DNA of 64,000 nucleotides from Flammeovirgaceae bacterium (GCA_020635915.1 JACJYU010000001.1:1240001-1304000); one strand, 5' to 3'; positions 28,450-38,276 are shown, numbered from the stretch's first letter. Notes: generated from the letters alone by a model not told the origin. Made by a program: numbers and translations.

Positions 28450-28685
28450 TGGCGAAGGCAACCAATAAAAAGGACGACCCAAGAGACCCAGCGACAAAGA
28501 GACTGGACGGTATTCTTAGGTTGGTGATCGAAGCACTTAAGTCTTCGGACTCCAAAACATTTAATGACAGTTCAATCTCCAGAATTCTTAACTCGACTGG
28601 GCTGACTCCAACTGAAATCGCAAAAGTTCTTGGCAAAGAATCAGCTACTGCCATTGCACCATATCTTTACCAAAAAAAGAAATAA
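28449..28685 (+). CDS. Small helix-turn-helix protein
   Basis: 78 residues. A basic, charged start (KATNKKDDPRDPATKRL) precedes a helical domain ending TGLTPTEIAKVLGKESATAIAPYLYQ, HTH-like and similar in plan to its neighbour. It starts within the stop of the preceding gene and ends three bases before the 293-residue protein, so translation is probably coupled. Confidence 0.65.
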   Translation: MAKATNKKDDPRDPATKRLDGILRLVIEALKSSDSKTFNDSSISRILNSTGLTPTEIAKVLGKESATAIAPYLYQKKK

Positions 28686-28688
28686 GCA

Positions 28689-29570
28689 ATGCCGACTATC
28701 GTATCCAATCCGAGTGGAGACCATAATGACAAAATCGCAAATGCGGCCAAGATTCTCGGAAGATCAAAAACTCGTAAGGATGTATTCAATGCGATTTACG
28801 GTGGCAAGAAGAAAATTAAGAAAGTGAGCGACATTCAGGCGACCACAGGGATGCCTAAGGTTAGAGTATTACAAGAAGCTGATAAACTTCAGGCGGCTGA
28901 CATCGTAAAGAAAATAAAGTCGGACAAAGAGACTGCTTATGAGAAAATTGATTTTTACACTCATAATAAGGCCCAAATACTAAAGTTATCAAACGACAAG
29001 AAAAAATTTAATAAGTTTCCAACGAAGGTTAACCCAGGTGGTTTAACGAAAGAGATAAAGATTTCACTCCCTAAAAAAAGTATCGACTTCAAGGAAATAA
29101 CAGTTGACGACATCGACAGTTTTTCCAAAGTTAAAAATGTGAAGCACTCTATTCCGGCCTCCAAACCAATGGCAGAGAAAAAACTAAAAGGTGCTATTCA
29201 AAAGTTAATGGTTGAAAGAGGAAAATTCACAGACTGGGGCGGGGAAATAAATGACCTATATTCATCACGGTTAATTTTGAACGGTAAAAGAAAGAGTGTT
29301 GCTTTTGCATTTAAAGGCAAAGCGACAAAGGGTATCCTTACACCGAAAAAATTGGGAAAGAATGGAGATCAAATACAGAGATTGTTTAAGAGCCCAGCGG
29401 AAGTTTATATAATTCAGTATCAAGGTCTAATCGATCAAAGTGTAGTTGAACAAATGAGAACTTTTGCAATTGCGAAGTCAGCGACTGAAGGCACAAGAAT
29501 TTATTTTTGCGTCATCAATGGACAAGATACAGACCGACTAATAAAAGCGTACCCAAAACAGTTTAAGTAA
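28689..29570 (+). CDS. Putative winged-helix/nuclease-like effector of a four-gene cassette
   Basis: 293 residues. The N-terminal part (about 10-80) looks like a winged helix (KTRKDVFNAIYGG, VSDIQATTGMPKVRVLQEADKL). A lysine-rich linker follows. The C-terminal third (about 160-290) resembles the restriction-endonuclease-like fold: a helix KPMAEKKLKGAIQKLM, then DWGGEINDLYSS, SVAFAFKGKATKG and VYIIQYQGLID. A D/E-x(n)-E-x-K core is not unambiguous (GEINDLYSS then FAFKGKA), so activity is uncertain. It sits between three tiny HTH proteins, like a small defence or toxin module. Confidence 0.55.
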   Translation: MPTIVSNPSGDHNDKIANAAKILGRSKTRKDVFNAIYGGKKKIKKVSDIQATTGMPKVRVLQEADKLQAADIVKKIKSDKETAYEKIDFYTHNKAQILKLSNDKKKFNKFPTKVNPGGLTKEIKISLPKKSIDFKEITVDDIDSFSKVKNVKHSIPASKPMAEKKLKGAIQKLMVERGKFTDWGGEINDLYSSRLILNGKRKSVAFAFKGKATKGILTPKKLGKNGDQIQRLFKSPAEVYIIQYQGLIDQSVVEQMRTFAIAKSATEGTRIYFCVINGQDTDRLIKAYPKQFK

Positions 29571-29574
29571 GACC

Positions 29575-29781
29575 ATGAAGAAAAAAGAAATCCCCGAATC
29601 CAGACAGATTCCTTTAATGCTTGGGTATCTGTGCATGTCGACAGAGAAAGACGCCAATCTAATTCGCAAAGTTGAAATTTTAGACAGATTTGGTTTGACA
29701 GATGACGAAGTTGCTTCCATCTGTGACGCTAAGACACAATCAATCCGTGACGCGCGACAAAAACTAAAACGAAGAAAATAG
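29575..29781 (+). CDS. Small sigma-region-4-like protein
   Basis: 68 residues. RKVEILDRFGLTDDEVASICDAKTQSIRDARQKLKRRK has the spacing of a sigma-70 region 4 helix-turn-helix. Last of four genes in cassette 28198-29980, four bases after the putative effector. With the HTH protein at 28246 it forms a pair of similar-plan regulators flanking the module. Confidence 0.65.
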   Translation: MKKKEIPESRQIPLMLGYLCMSTEKDANLIRKVEILDRFGLTDDEVASICDAKTQSIRDARQKLKRRK

Positions 29782-29812
29782 GTATTAAAAAAAGTGTGGT
29801 GTAAAAAGCACT

Positions 29813-29987
29813 GTGCACAACACTGTGCATAAGCCATAGCGGGGGTTCAGTGTTGCGTTGTAGTTTCGGTTTCATTATTTAAATTTATCACGTGGGACAA
29901 GTCGCAGCAGGTCGGCCTTGGCATTCCGCTTCGCTCCATTGCCAAGTCCTCCTAAACCCCGCTACGGCTCATGCACTCACGTTGTAG
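29813..29987 (+). repeat. attC of the four-gene cassette 28198-29980
   Basis: Opens GTGCACAAC, complementary to GTTGTGCAC at 28198. Stem GTGCAT/ATGCAC then AGCC/GGCT, inner TAGCGGGG/CCCCGCTA. Loop stem GGCCTTGGC/GCCAAGTCC. Confidence 0.85.
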
Positions 29988-30571
29988 GCAAGGCGGAAAA
30001 TTTTCACCGCGGACAGTTACTTGCAAGACGACAAAGATTTACCCACGCGGACATTTCGGACGACTATTTAACGACAGGCAAAAATTCAACTGCCCTGGCA
30101 AAGTTCCGGGCCAGGACAATCTTTAAGGCGCAAAGCGCGAATTTTTTGGCGGTTTGACAATGGGCATTTGAAAACCCAATGCCCGGATTTTTTTTACAGT
30201 ACGTGGACAATTTTGTCACGGTGGAATAGTTTATAGTTCGCGGACAGCTTTGGGTGAAAAGGATTTCTGGCACCCACAACGTGGATTATGCTGGACGGCT
30301 TCGGTCTGGCCTGGGCCCGGCTCATCACCCAGACTTATTGGCCAACAAAGATTTGGTTAGCGACATCGGCCCATTAAGCAATTAACGGCCGACTGAAACC
30401 GCCCAGCCTACAACATTGTGCATGTGACCATGGCGGGGATCGGGCGTGTTTCCAGGTTTTGTTTTTCTTACTATATTTATGCAGGTGGACAGTGACGAAC
30501 TGGTCGGGCTTGACATTCCGCTTCGCTCCATTTTCAAGCCCTCCTGGCCCGCCACGTCACATGCACCGACC
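29981..30571 (+). repeat. 591-bp ORF-less cassette copy
   Basis: Full-length copy with attC 30406-30578; no supported gene. Confidence 0.88.
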
Positions 30572-30610
30572 GTTGTAGCTCATGCGCTGGACAGATTCTC
30601 CTACGACAGA

Positions 30611-30910
30611 ATGAAAAAACAAAAATCAATTTTAAAACTTTTAACAATTATGTTATTCCTGACTTCGTGCAAAAGTTATTACAATGACACGATTGACTGG
30701 ATGGACAAAATTGAACTAGGAACAAGCCTTGAAGACGTAAAGAACAGCCAACCCGACTTTGTTGAGGTTGATTGGAATAAGCCTGACTCTCTTGACAACG
30801 GACTAAGATTTAGAATTGAAAAAATTAAAGGGAGCAACGACATATTAAATATGGACCACTATTTAGTATTTTCAGACAATAAGTATACTGGACGAGAATC
30901 AACGAAATAA
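30611..30910 (+). CDS. Small lipoprotein of a cassette
   Basis: 99 residues from ATG 30611; a longer frame from 30446 crosses the attC and is rejected. Signal peptide KKQKSILKLLTIMLFLTSC with lipobox LTSC (Cys20). The mature part is polar and small (LGTSLEDVKNSQPDFVEVDW). Exported to the membrane or periplasm; function unknown. Shares cassette 30572-31532 with the membrane protein downstream. Confidence 0.75.
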   Translation: MKKQKSILKLLTIMLFLTSCKSYYNDTIDWMDKIELGTSLEDVKNSQPDFVEVDWNKPDSLDNGLRFRIEKIKGSNDILNMDHYLVFSDNKYTGRESTK

Positions 30911-30914
30911 GTTA

Positions 30915-31355
30915 ATGGTCATGGATAAATATCAAAAGTTTGGCCAGATTTCAGGACAAGTCTTCATTGGGGCAGGATTTGGAATTGGAGCTGCAATACT
31001 TTCAATAATTATCGCTGGACTATATAATGACAGCCTTGAACTATTAGGAATTGGAGTGTATGGACTAATTGGTTTTTATATCGGAAACCCAATCGGGATA
31101 GGATATGATGGATTCAAACTTTTGAAGAAACTCGGAAGACAAAGAGACTTTTACAGGTTTTTTATTCAAAGCATAATTGGGACTCTGCTTGGGATTGCAC
31201 TATTGTACTATGGCCCAATGACTTTCGGACAGAGTATCCCCGCAGGACAGGTGACCCGTGTATTGACTACTTTATTAATTATTGTATTGCCGTTGACAGG
31301 AGGAACGATAGGTTTCAATTTGGGACTTCCATACACTGAAAAGCAGGACAGATGA
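30915..31355 (+). CDS. Small integral membrane protein of a cassette
   Basis: 146 residues, glycine-rich, with about four hydrophobic spans (about 10-35, 40-62, 82-102, 112-138); ATG 30921 is an equally possible start. Begins four bases after the lipoprotein stop. Repeated small-residue patterns (GIGAAILSIIIAG, GLIGFYIGNPIGIGY) suggest packed helices. I do not recognise the family. Confidence 0.7.
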   Translation: MVMDKYQKFGQISGQVFIGAGFGIGAAILSIIIAGLYNDSLELLGIGVYGLIGFYIGNPIGIGYDGFKLLKKLGRQRDFYRFFIQSIIGTLLGIALLYYGPMTFGQSIPAGQVTRVLTTLLIIVLPLTGGTIGFNLGLPYTEKQDR

Positions 31356-31363
31356 ACGCGCAC

Positions 31364-31539
31364 GAGCTACAACAGCAGCTATTTGGCAATTGCGGGGTGA
31401 GGTGTTAATTTGTAGTTTATGTTTCACAATGTAGTTCGGTAACGGGGGACAATTTTACAGCAGGTCGGCTTTAACATTCCGCTGCGCTCCATTTTTAAAG
31501 CCTCCTATGCCCGCAACTGCAAATAGCCAAACGTTGGGG
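31364..31539 (+). repeat. attC of cassette 30572-31532
   Basis: Opens GAGCTACAAC, a 10-base complement of GTTGTAGCTC at 30572. Stem GCTATTTGgCA/TGCAAATAGC, inner TTGCGGG/CCCGCAA. Confidence 0.85.
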
Positions 31540-31726
31540 CACATGCAAAAAAAGACAACGGACACATTGAAAATGCCGATTAACGATAGACACAAAAGGA
31601 CACAGACCGACTTTATGGTCGGACTAACTGGACTTGACCAGCAGTGCAACCGGACAAGGACGACTGAAAAAGAAGAAAGAATAAAAAGCCCTCGCTTCGC
31701 ATTTTTGAAAATTTCTGCCAGCGCAC

Positions 31727-31790
31727 ATTGCACACATTTGCAAAGCCGCACAAACCGACCCGCACCCCAAGCTTTGCAAAAGAGTGCAAT
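31727..31790 (+). repeat. Cargo-boundary hairpin, left end of giant cassette 3
   Basis: ATTGCAC (31727-31733)/GTGCAAT (31784-31790), internal loop ACAT/AAGA, TTGCAAAGC (31738-31746)/GCTTTGCAA (31771-31779), 24-nt loop starting CGCACAAACC and ending CCCCAA. Confidence 0.87.
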
Positions 31791-31839
31791 TTTGCCAACG
31801 CTCAAAAACAAAGTATCTTGACAAATAGGATTCAGGTAA

Positions 31840-34800
31840 ATGGCCAAAAAAGATAAATACTTACAGATATTCAATTACCTCTTGGAGTTTTCCAAGATCA
31901 GAAGTAAACCTGTGAGAGATATTGATGCTCAGGAAACTCAATATCCTGAAAAATTTTGGCTATGTGATATTCCAAAGGATGATCTTTTTGACAGTGTTTT
32001 ACACCCAGATTATAATGATGAAGCTGAATATTGGATTAAAATTCAGAAGCCAAAAGAACCGATTAAACCTGTATTTCCGAAAATCCCCAAAATATTGGAA
32101 TCATGGATTAACCTCGAAAGTTTGTTAGACGAAGAAAACGGCCCCGTTCTTCATGAAACGATTCAAGACGGTGAAGAATATCTGGAATTATCAGAGTTTC
32201 CAGATGTTCAAGAAACATTCGACAAATATGTGAATGAGAAGTGGCTAGATAACCTCATAGAATATAATAGCAAATTGGAAGTATATCAGCAAGAATACAA
32301 CATCTATGAAAGGTTAAATGAGACTTACAAATTCTTCTTTAAGATACACAACAAGGCGCAACAATTCGGTGAGGAATATGAATTAATAATCGGAGTTGGG
32401 CTTCTTAACTTTAAAGAAAATGATGATTGCCCAAAAGTTTTCAGGCATGTATTGACACAAAAGGTTGACGTTTCTTTTGAATACTCACAGAGAGATTCAG
32501 TTATTAAGGTTCTACCGAACATTGAGTCAGATATACAAATTGAAACGGATTCCATTGTCGACCTATTTGATCAGTTTGATTCTACCAACATCATAGATGC
32601 AGAAAAGTCTGTTCAAGAGTTCTTAAAAGAAAATGAAATTGTTCAACTATTCCCAGATAAGAAAATTGAAGACGCACTTCAAATAATTGCAGACAGAATA
32701 AGGCCGGATGGCAAATATCTTAACGTTGTTGAAAAACCTACTAATACCGAGAAAATTCCTGCTTTATCCTATTCACCAGCACTTATTTTGAGAAAAAGGA
32801 ACACAAGAAGCTTTACGGCTCTTTATAAAGCAATTATTGAAAATATCGAAAGTGAAGGAGAGGAAATTGATATACCATCAATTGATGATGTTATAGGTAT
32901 TCTTTCCGATCGCCCGGATTTTTCTGGAAATGGCGAAATCAGTAACCCTAAACTTGAAGACAATACAATTTATTTTCCGAAAGAATTTAATGATGAACAA
33001 TTAGACATTATCGAGAAGGCCAGAAAAAGCAACAAGGTACTTGTTCAAGGCCCACCAGGAACAGGAAAGTCACATACCATTGCAAACTTGATTTGCCATC
33101 TTCTGGCCCATGGTAATAAAGTTCTTGTTACAGCACATAAACCACGGGCGTTAGAAGTACTCAAAGACAAACTTCCTGAAGAATTTCAAAATCTGACTGT
33201 TAACCTGCTTAGTGGAGACTCTTCTTCTATTCAGGATTTACAGGCCAGTGTAAATGCAATAAACGATGAGCTTTCAAGAGCAAACTTGAAAGAATATGAA
33301 AAGGACATCTCATTTCTTTCACAAGAAAAGCTTAAAGAAATAAGGCAGTCAATAGCCTCTAAGACCAATGAGTTGATTGCAATTCAAGAGAAATCTACTC
33401 GGAAACAGGCAATCAATAAAATATATGAAGGAACCTTGCTTGAAATTGCCGAGCATTTAGAGCAAGATACAGAAAGCTTTGAATGGTATAGAGATTCCTT
33501 TAATGACATTCAAAATCCTGAGGTTTTAGAGGATGTAAAGAAGTTTATTCAACAAGTAAAGTATTACCAAAATGTTGATTGCACAGAATTTGAGTATGAA
33601 TTGCCTGAGGCAGAACAGTTAATATCAGTTGACAGACTAAAAACTTATAAGGCCAAAGCAAATGAATTGTTGAACTATTATACTGCTAAGAATGAACATG
33701 TCATAATATCCAGCCAAGACTATCCGGAACTGAAAAATCTTTTGAATCAGTTATTGGAGGTTTTTCGTCAAATTGATCACATAGAACTATCCCTTAAAAA
33801 TGAGATAATTGAAAATTACTTTAACAATCAACAATCGCAATGGACACGGAAAATCCAACAATCTGATAAGGTGTTTCAAAAAATCAAGGAATTTGATCTT
33901 GAACAGATTGACCGAGATATTGAAATAAAATACTTACAAGATAAGAGTATAAAACAATTAAAGCATGATGCTCAAACCTTGCTGAGATATCTAAAAGAGG
34001 GCAATGCATTGTCCGGCTTTCTGTTCAAGCTGAAAAAGGCGATTTTACCTACAGAGATAAAAGAAAAACTCTACTTCATAGATAATGTATTGGTAAATGG
34101 TAGTCCATGCGATACGATTCAAGAGTTTGAGGCTGTAATCAATGATTTAGAGCTAAAACAAGATTTTGAAGATTTAGCTATAATTTGGGAAGAATCTATA
34201 GACCTGGCGAAATTTTCACATCAGTATAGTTTTTATGCAAATATTCGTGAGAAAACGGCCAATCTATTAAAACTCTTAACTGATTCGACAGATTTAAAGT
34301 ACAAAATTGCAACTATATCTTCTTTAGAGATAAAAGGAATTAGTGTAAGCGAAATTGAAGATTTAATATTTGAAACCGAATACAATCAATTGCTTAGGGA
34401 AACTGAACGCTTTAAAGAGGAAATAAATAGATCAAAAGCAGTCCTTTCGGGTACGAATATTCATCCTGTAAAAGAAAAGATTCTAAAATCTTACGAAAGA
34501 ATAGACCCACAGTCGTATAAATCTTGTCTACATGAATTATCGAACACCAAAGAATTATATGAAAAATATAGAAGATTTAAAACGCTGGAAAGTAAGTTAA
34601 AGGTTCTTTTTCCCGGATTGCTTCCTTCGATACACAAAGGTGAATTTGAAGAACATCAAATCCCAGAATTAAATAAAGCCATTCATTACAGCCATGCGCG
34701 TTCAGAGATTTCAAGGCTTTTATCCAATCAGTACGAAGATAAATTAGCCCGGGATATAAAGGCTTTAGAGCAAAGGGAAAAACAAGTGCTATCCAATTTA

Positions 34801-37035
34801 GCATCAAAAAAAGCATGGTTAAAGGTTTTAGAGGGATTGAAGGAGAATAGGGCACTTCGTCAGCACTTGCAGGCATGGGTTCAGGCGGTTAAGAGAATTG
34901 GCAAGACTGGCAGAGGAAAGCGAGCTTTAAAGTTCCGAAAGGAAGCACAGGTTCAAATGGAAAAATGCAAATCTTCTGTACCATGTTGGATCATGCCACT
35001 TTACAAAGTAGCAGAGACGATACAGCCTGAACAGGAAATGTATGATTATGTAATTATTGATGAGGCCAGTCAGCTAGGACCTGATGCTATTTTTCTTTTA
35101 TACATTTCTAAGAATATTATAATTGTTGGAGATGATAAGCAAACCTCACCGGAATATGTGGGTGTTAGTGCTGACACCATGAAGCCTCACATCCAGCGCC
35201 ATTTACAAGATATTCCCTTTGCTAATTTCTATGGAACTGAATTTAGCTTCTTTGATCACGCAAACAGGTTTTGTGACGGTATGATCGTATTGCGTGAGCA
35301 TTTTAGGTGTATGCCTGAGATCATAGAGTTTTCAAATAAACACTTCTATTTACCAGATGGCACAGGCCTTTATCCATTAAAGCAATATTCGGAAAATAGG
35401 CTTGACCCGATCAAAGCAGTTTTCTGTGAATCTGGTTTCACCGAAGGTCGATTTTCAAAAATCATAAATCGACCTGAGGCAGAAAAGTTGGTTAAAACCA
35501 TAGCCAATCTTGTAGAAGATGAGAAATATAAAGACAAGACATTTGGGGTAATTGTTCTTCAAGGAAATCAACAAGCAGCTCTCATTGAAAACCTGTTGTT
35601 AAAGGCAATTGGTGAAACGGAATATCATAATCGCAAAATTATTTGCGGTGACTCAGCTTCCTTTCAAGGTGATGAAAGAGATATAATATTTCTAAGCCTC
35701 ATTACGGCACATAACCACAACCGTTCTGCTCTGACAAAAGCTGAGGATGAAAGAAGGTATAATGTAGCTGTGAGTAGGGCTAAAGAGCAAGTTTGGCTTT
35801 TTCATTCTATCCATTTAGAAGACCTCAGTAATACAAATGACTTGCGTTACAAGCTTTTAGACCACTGCCTAAATCTTAACGGTTCTGCATCACAACTGGA
35901 AAAATCTGAACTTATTAGCGTTCCTAAAAACAAGGAAAGGGGAACCCAGCCACATCCTTTTGACAGTTGGTTTGAAGTTGAAGTTTATAACGACATTGTT
36001 TCAAAGGGATATTCAGTCATTCCGCAATATGAAGTCGCAAGAGGCAAATACCGAATTGATTTAGTTGCCCTACTTCCAGACGGAACCAAAATAGCCATTG
36101 AATGTGATGGGGATGCTTATCATGGCCCCGATCAATTTCAAAATGATATTATGCGCCAAAAAGTACTTGAAAGATGTGGTTGGCAATTCTTTCGAGTTAG
36201 AGGAGTAGAGTATTATTCGGACAGAAAAAAAGCATTGGAACCATTGTGGAATCTTCTGCCTGATTTGTCAAAACCAAACCAACAAGAAAATTATCAAGAA
36301 GCAGAACCAGAAGAAGTATTTACTGAGAAAGAAGAACAACTTCCCAAATCCATTGGCATTCAGGTAAAAGAAAGATTAAAGAAACGAACTTCTTCAACCC
36401 AAAACGACTTATTCCAAAATGAATCTCAACAGGCAATTGACTTTAATAGAACGACCGAAAGCCAGCCATCAAAATCAGTTATTAAATCTGCTAATAAAAC
36501 GAGTCTTTTTGATAATTCGGAGTTCTTGATTTTTACAAATGAGAGCAACGTTTACAAGCTACAAAACAATGGGATCACAAGCCGTCAGGAAATCTTAAAC
36601 AGAATTGCATTTGATGAAGGGGAACGGCCAATTTACATAACTGGTACTACGGCCTATTCAGGATTCCTTTTGACTGCTTTTGAGAGTGGTAAAATAGCTA
36701 AAGTATTTTTTGATAGTTTTCAAACTCAATCCAACCGTAAGAGATTGAAGAACGCATATAATGTTGATAGTAAACTGGTATTTATAGAGCATATCGAAAA
36801 CGAAATTGATCTTATTGCCATAAGCACGATTGATAAGATCATGCTATTCAATACCGGGGACATTTACCCAAAATCAAGCACCAAATCATCAGGCGTACAA
36901 GTGCTTAAACTAAAGGGTAATAGCAAGCTTAAAGCAATAAAAAAGATTAATCAAGTTGAATTTAACGACTTAGAATATTACAGAAAAAATATTCCGGCAA
37001 CTGGAAATTATTTGTTACGACATGACAGCTATTAA
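31840..37035 (+). CDS. Very large SF1 (UPF1-like, COG1112-type) helicase with Vsr-like (MTES_1575/DUF559) nuclease domain
   Basis: 1731 residues. Residues 1-380 are an unassigned N-terminal region. Walker A GPPGTGKS at about 404-411 is followed by a roughly 600-residue helical and coiled-coil insertion, then DEASQ near 1072 and GDDKQTSP, and C-terminal SF1 motifs GDERDIIFLSL and NVAVSRAKEQVW. Residues about 1371-1473 form a Vsr-like nuclease (KYRIDLVALLPDG, IAIECDGDAYHG, RCGWQFFRVRG). A C-terminal tail of about 250 residues is unassigned. Large COG1112 helicases fused to nucleases are known defence proteins; Mokosh type II pairs a comparable helicase with a PLD domain instead. The only gene of giant cassette 3; antiphage role inferred. 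Confidence 0.82.
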   Translation: MAKKDKYLQIFNYLLEFSKIRSKPVRDIDAQETQYPEKFWLCDIPKDDLFDSVLHPDYNDEAEYWIKIQKPKEPIKPVFPKIPKILESWINLESLLDEENGPVLHETIQDGEEYLELSEFPDVQETFDKYVNEKWLDNLIEYNSKLEVYQQEYNIYERLNETYKFFFKIHNKAQQFGEEYELIIGVGLLNFKENDDCPKVFRHVLTQKVDVSFEYSQRDSVIKVLPNIESDIQIETDSIVDLFDQFDSTNIIDAEKSVQEFLKENEIVQLFPDKKIEDALQIIADRIRPDGKYLNVVEKPTNTEKIPALSYSPALILRKRNTRSFTALYKAIIENIESEGEEIDIPSIDDVIGILSDRPDFSGNGEISNPKLEDNTIYFPKEFNDEQLDIIEKARKSNKVLVQGPPGTGKSHTIANLICHLLAHGNKVLVTAHKPRALEVLKDKLPEEFQNLTVNLLSGDSSSIQDLQASVNAINDELSRANLKEYEKDISFLSQEKLKEIRQSIASKTNELIAIQEKSTRKQAINKIYEGTLLEIAEHLEQDTESFEWYRDSFNDIQNPEVLEDVKKFIQQVKYYQNVDCTEFEYELPEAEQLISVDRLKTYKAKANELLNYYTAKNEHVIISSQDYPELKNLLNQLLEVFRQIDHIELSLKNEIIENYFNNQQSQWTRKIQQSDKVFQKIKEFDLEQIDRDIEIKYLQDKSIKQLKHDAQTLLRYLKEGNALSGFLFKLKKAILPTEIKEKLYFIDNVLVNGSPCDTIQEFEAVINDLELKQDFEDLAIIWEESIDLAKFSHQYSFYANIREKTANLLKLLTDSTDLKYKIATISSLEIKGISVSEIEDLIFETEYNQLLRETERFKEEINRSKAVLSGTNIHPVKEKILKSYERIDPQSYKSCLHELSNTKELYEKYRRFKTLESKLKVLFPGLLPSIHKGEFEEHQIPELNKAIHYSHARSEISRLLSNQYEDKLARDIKALEQREKQVLSNLASKKAWLKVLEGLKENRALRQHLQAWVQAVKRIGKTGRGKRALKFRKEAQVQMEKCKSSVPCWIMPLYKVAETIQPEQEMYDYVIIDEASQLGPDAIFLLYISKNIIIVGDDKQTSPEYVGVSADTMKPHIQRHLQDIPFANFYGTEFSFFDHANRFCDGMIVLREHFRCMPEIIEFSNKHFYLPDGTGLYPLKQYSENRLDPIKAVFCESGFTEGRFSKIINRPEAEKLVKTIANLVEDEKYKDKTFGVIVLQGNQQAALIENLLLKAIGETEYHNRKIICGDSASFQGDERDIIFLSLITAHNHNRSALTKAEDERRYNVAVSRAKEQVWLFHSIHLEDLSNTNDLRYKLLDHCLNLNGSASQLEKSELISVPKNKERGTQPHPFDSWFEVEVYNDIVSKGYSVIPQYEVARGKYRIDLVALLPDGTKIAIECDGDAYHGPDQFQNDIMRQKVLERCGWQFFRVRGVEYYSDRKKALEPLWNLLPDLSKPNQQENYQEAEPEEVFTEKEEQLPKSIGIQVKERLKKRTSSTQNDLFQNESQQAIDFNRTTESQPSKSVIKSANKTSLFDNSEFLIFTNESNVYKLQNNGITSRQEILNRIAFDEGERPIYITGTTAYSGFLLTAFESGKIAKVFFDSFQTQSNRKRLKNAYNVDSKLVFIEHIENEIDLIAISTIDKIMLFNTGDIYPKSSTKSSGVQVLKLKGNSKLKAIKKINQVEFNDLEYYRKNIPATGNYLLRHDSY

Positions 37036-37045
37036 ACCACCACAG

Positions 37046-37112
37046 CAGTCACACCCATTGGCTGGCCCCTCAAAGCCGCCCGCAGACCAAAGCCAGCCAA
37101 AGAGTGTGCCTG
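37046..37112 (+). repeat. Cargo-boundary hairpin, right end of giant cassette 3
   Basis: CAG-t-CACAC (37046-37054)/GTGTG-c-CTG (37104-37112), internal loop CCAT/AAGA (the only copy deviating from ACAT), TGGCTGGC (37059-37066)/GCCAGCCA (37092-37099), 25-nt loop ending GACCAAA. Confidence 0.85.
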
Positions 37113-37255
37113 CCCAGCCCGGAAGAAGAAATTTTCAAAAATGCCCCACGCACGACTGAAAAGAAGGACAAAGACAATGACATGGACAGACAAATATGGA
37201 CTTCTTAACCGGTTGTCAATGTGGACAGAAAAGAGAAAAGAATGAAAAAGCACGA

Positions 37256-37389
37256 TGCCCCAACATTGTATAAGCGTAATGCGGGCTAAACGGCTAAAAA
37301 TGAGCATTTGTGCTCCTAATAAACTTTGGGGTTGGCGGACAGTGGATCGCTCCGAAAACCCGCACTACGCTTATACTTGAGCGTTAGCG
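37256..37389 (+). repeat. attC of giant cassette 3
   Basis: Opens TGCCCCAAC. Stem GTATAAGCGTA/TACGCTTATAC, inner TGCGGG/CCCGCA, closes AGCGTTAGC. Confidence 0.85.
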
Positions 37390-37408
37390 CACATTGTCAA
37401 TTGAGATT

Positions 37409-37714
37409 ATGACCACAGAAGAACTATTCGACAAAGTAATTGAACCGATAAAGATCCAGCTCGGTGACAAAGGAATCTCCCCACTACATAAAGCTATGAT
37501 TGAGGAGTGTTGTGAAAATGCACTAAACGGGACAAATGAGTCAATGACTGATAAAGAATTAATTCTCACTGCTCAAATGAGCTTTGTAACAGCGGACAAT
37601 GTTTTGAAGGGACTTATTAAGGGACTTGTAGAAAGAAATGACGCGGATACCTGTACAATCAATTATCGCGGACAGTCTTTTGTGATTGACAAAAATTTAA
37701 AACACTTAAAATAA
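37409..37714 (+). CDS. Small acidic cassette protein, copy 2
   Basis: Identical in sequence to the 101-residue protein at 25998, in the intact duplicate cassette 37383-38362. Its stop abuts the lipoprotein ATG at 37715. With the lipoprotein intact, this is the copy likely to be functional as a pair. Confidence 0.72.
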   Translation: MTTEELFDKVIEPIKIQLGDKGISPLHKAMIEECCENALNGTNESMTDKELILTAQMSFVTADNVLKGLIKGLVERNDADTCTINYRGQSFVIDKNLKHLK

Positions 37715-38263
37715 ATGAATAAGTACATTTTTGTCCTGCTGCTGTTTGGACTTTCATGCGGGCAAAAGGAAAACCAAGAACAGAAAGGTAATACTGAGGA
37801 AAAACCAGAAACTCTTGTAGCGGACAGAGTTAAGGTCGAAAGCTTCAATGATGTTGAGGAGACTCGGACTAAATTGTCTACCGTAGGAATTGGGGAATTG
37901 GGAAAATGGAGAGACGATGAGATGGGAGGATTTATGAGTATAACTAACTATTACACTTTTGGCGAGAATGACTTAAACAATTTGGCATACTATCTCGAAA
38001 GTGACAATTCGGACTACGTGACAACTTTGAAGCTGGTCCTAAATATTAATAACAAAACTGAAAAAGGACAAGCCTTGAATAAGCTGACCGAAGTAGCAGA
38101 GAAAACTTTTAAGGTATTAAACCTTGAACTTCCAAATGAATTGACGAGTGCAATTAGAAAGGAGAAACCATTAATTATTGACGGTGACAATTTTACTAGT
38201 GAATTGAAATTTGATAAATCGAAAATTGACACGTGGACAATTAAAATCACAACCAAGAAGTGA
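37715..38263 (+). CDS. Lipoprotein, intact copy
   Basis: 182 residues. Signal peptide MNKYIFVLLLFGLSCG with lipobox LSCG (Cys15), then a charged linker rich in Q/E/K, and a folded part from about 70 (FGENDLNNLAYYLES; EKTFKVLNLELP). No named domain. The pre-insertion sequence GAGATGGGAGG here shows where the IS entered the other copy (26511-27760). Confidence 0.78.
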   Translation: MNKYIFVLLLFGLSCGQKENQEQKGNTEEKPETLVADRVKVESFNDVEETRTKLSTVGIGELGKWRDDEMGGFMSITNYYTFGENDLNNLAYYLESDNSDYVTTLKLVLNINNKTEKGQALNKLTEVAEKTFKVLNLELPNELTSAIRKEKPLIIDGDNFTSELKFDKSKIDTWTIKITTKK

Positions 38264-38276
38264 GGTGAAGACAACG

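Larger units (their letters stand above)
31533..37382 (+). mobile_element. Giant integron-like cassette 3 (5,850 bp) with a single helicase-nuclease gene
   Basis: Start GTTGGGGCA at 31533, attC opening TGCCCCAAC at 37256, next crossover at 37383. Boundary hairpins at 31727-31790 and 37046-37112; outer 18-base inverted repeat 31699-31716 and 37127-37144. Both shells (31533 to about 31810, and about 37040-37264) closely match those of giant cassette 4, although the cargo is unrelated. Confidence 0.82.
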
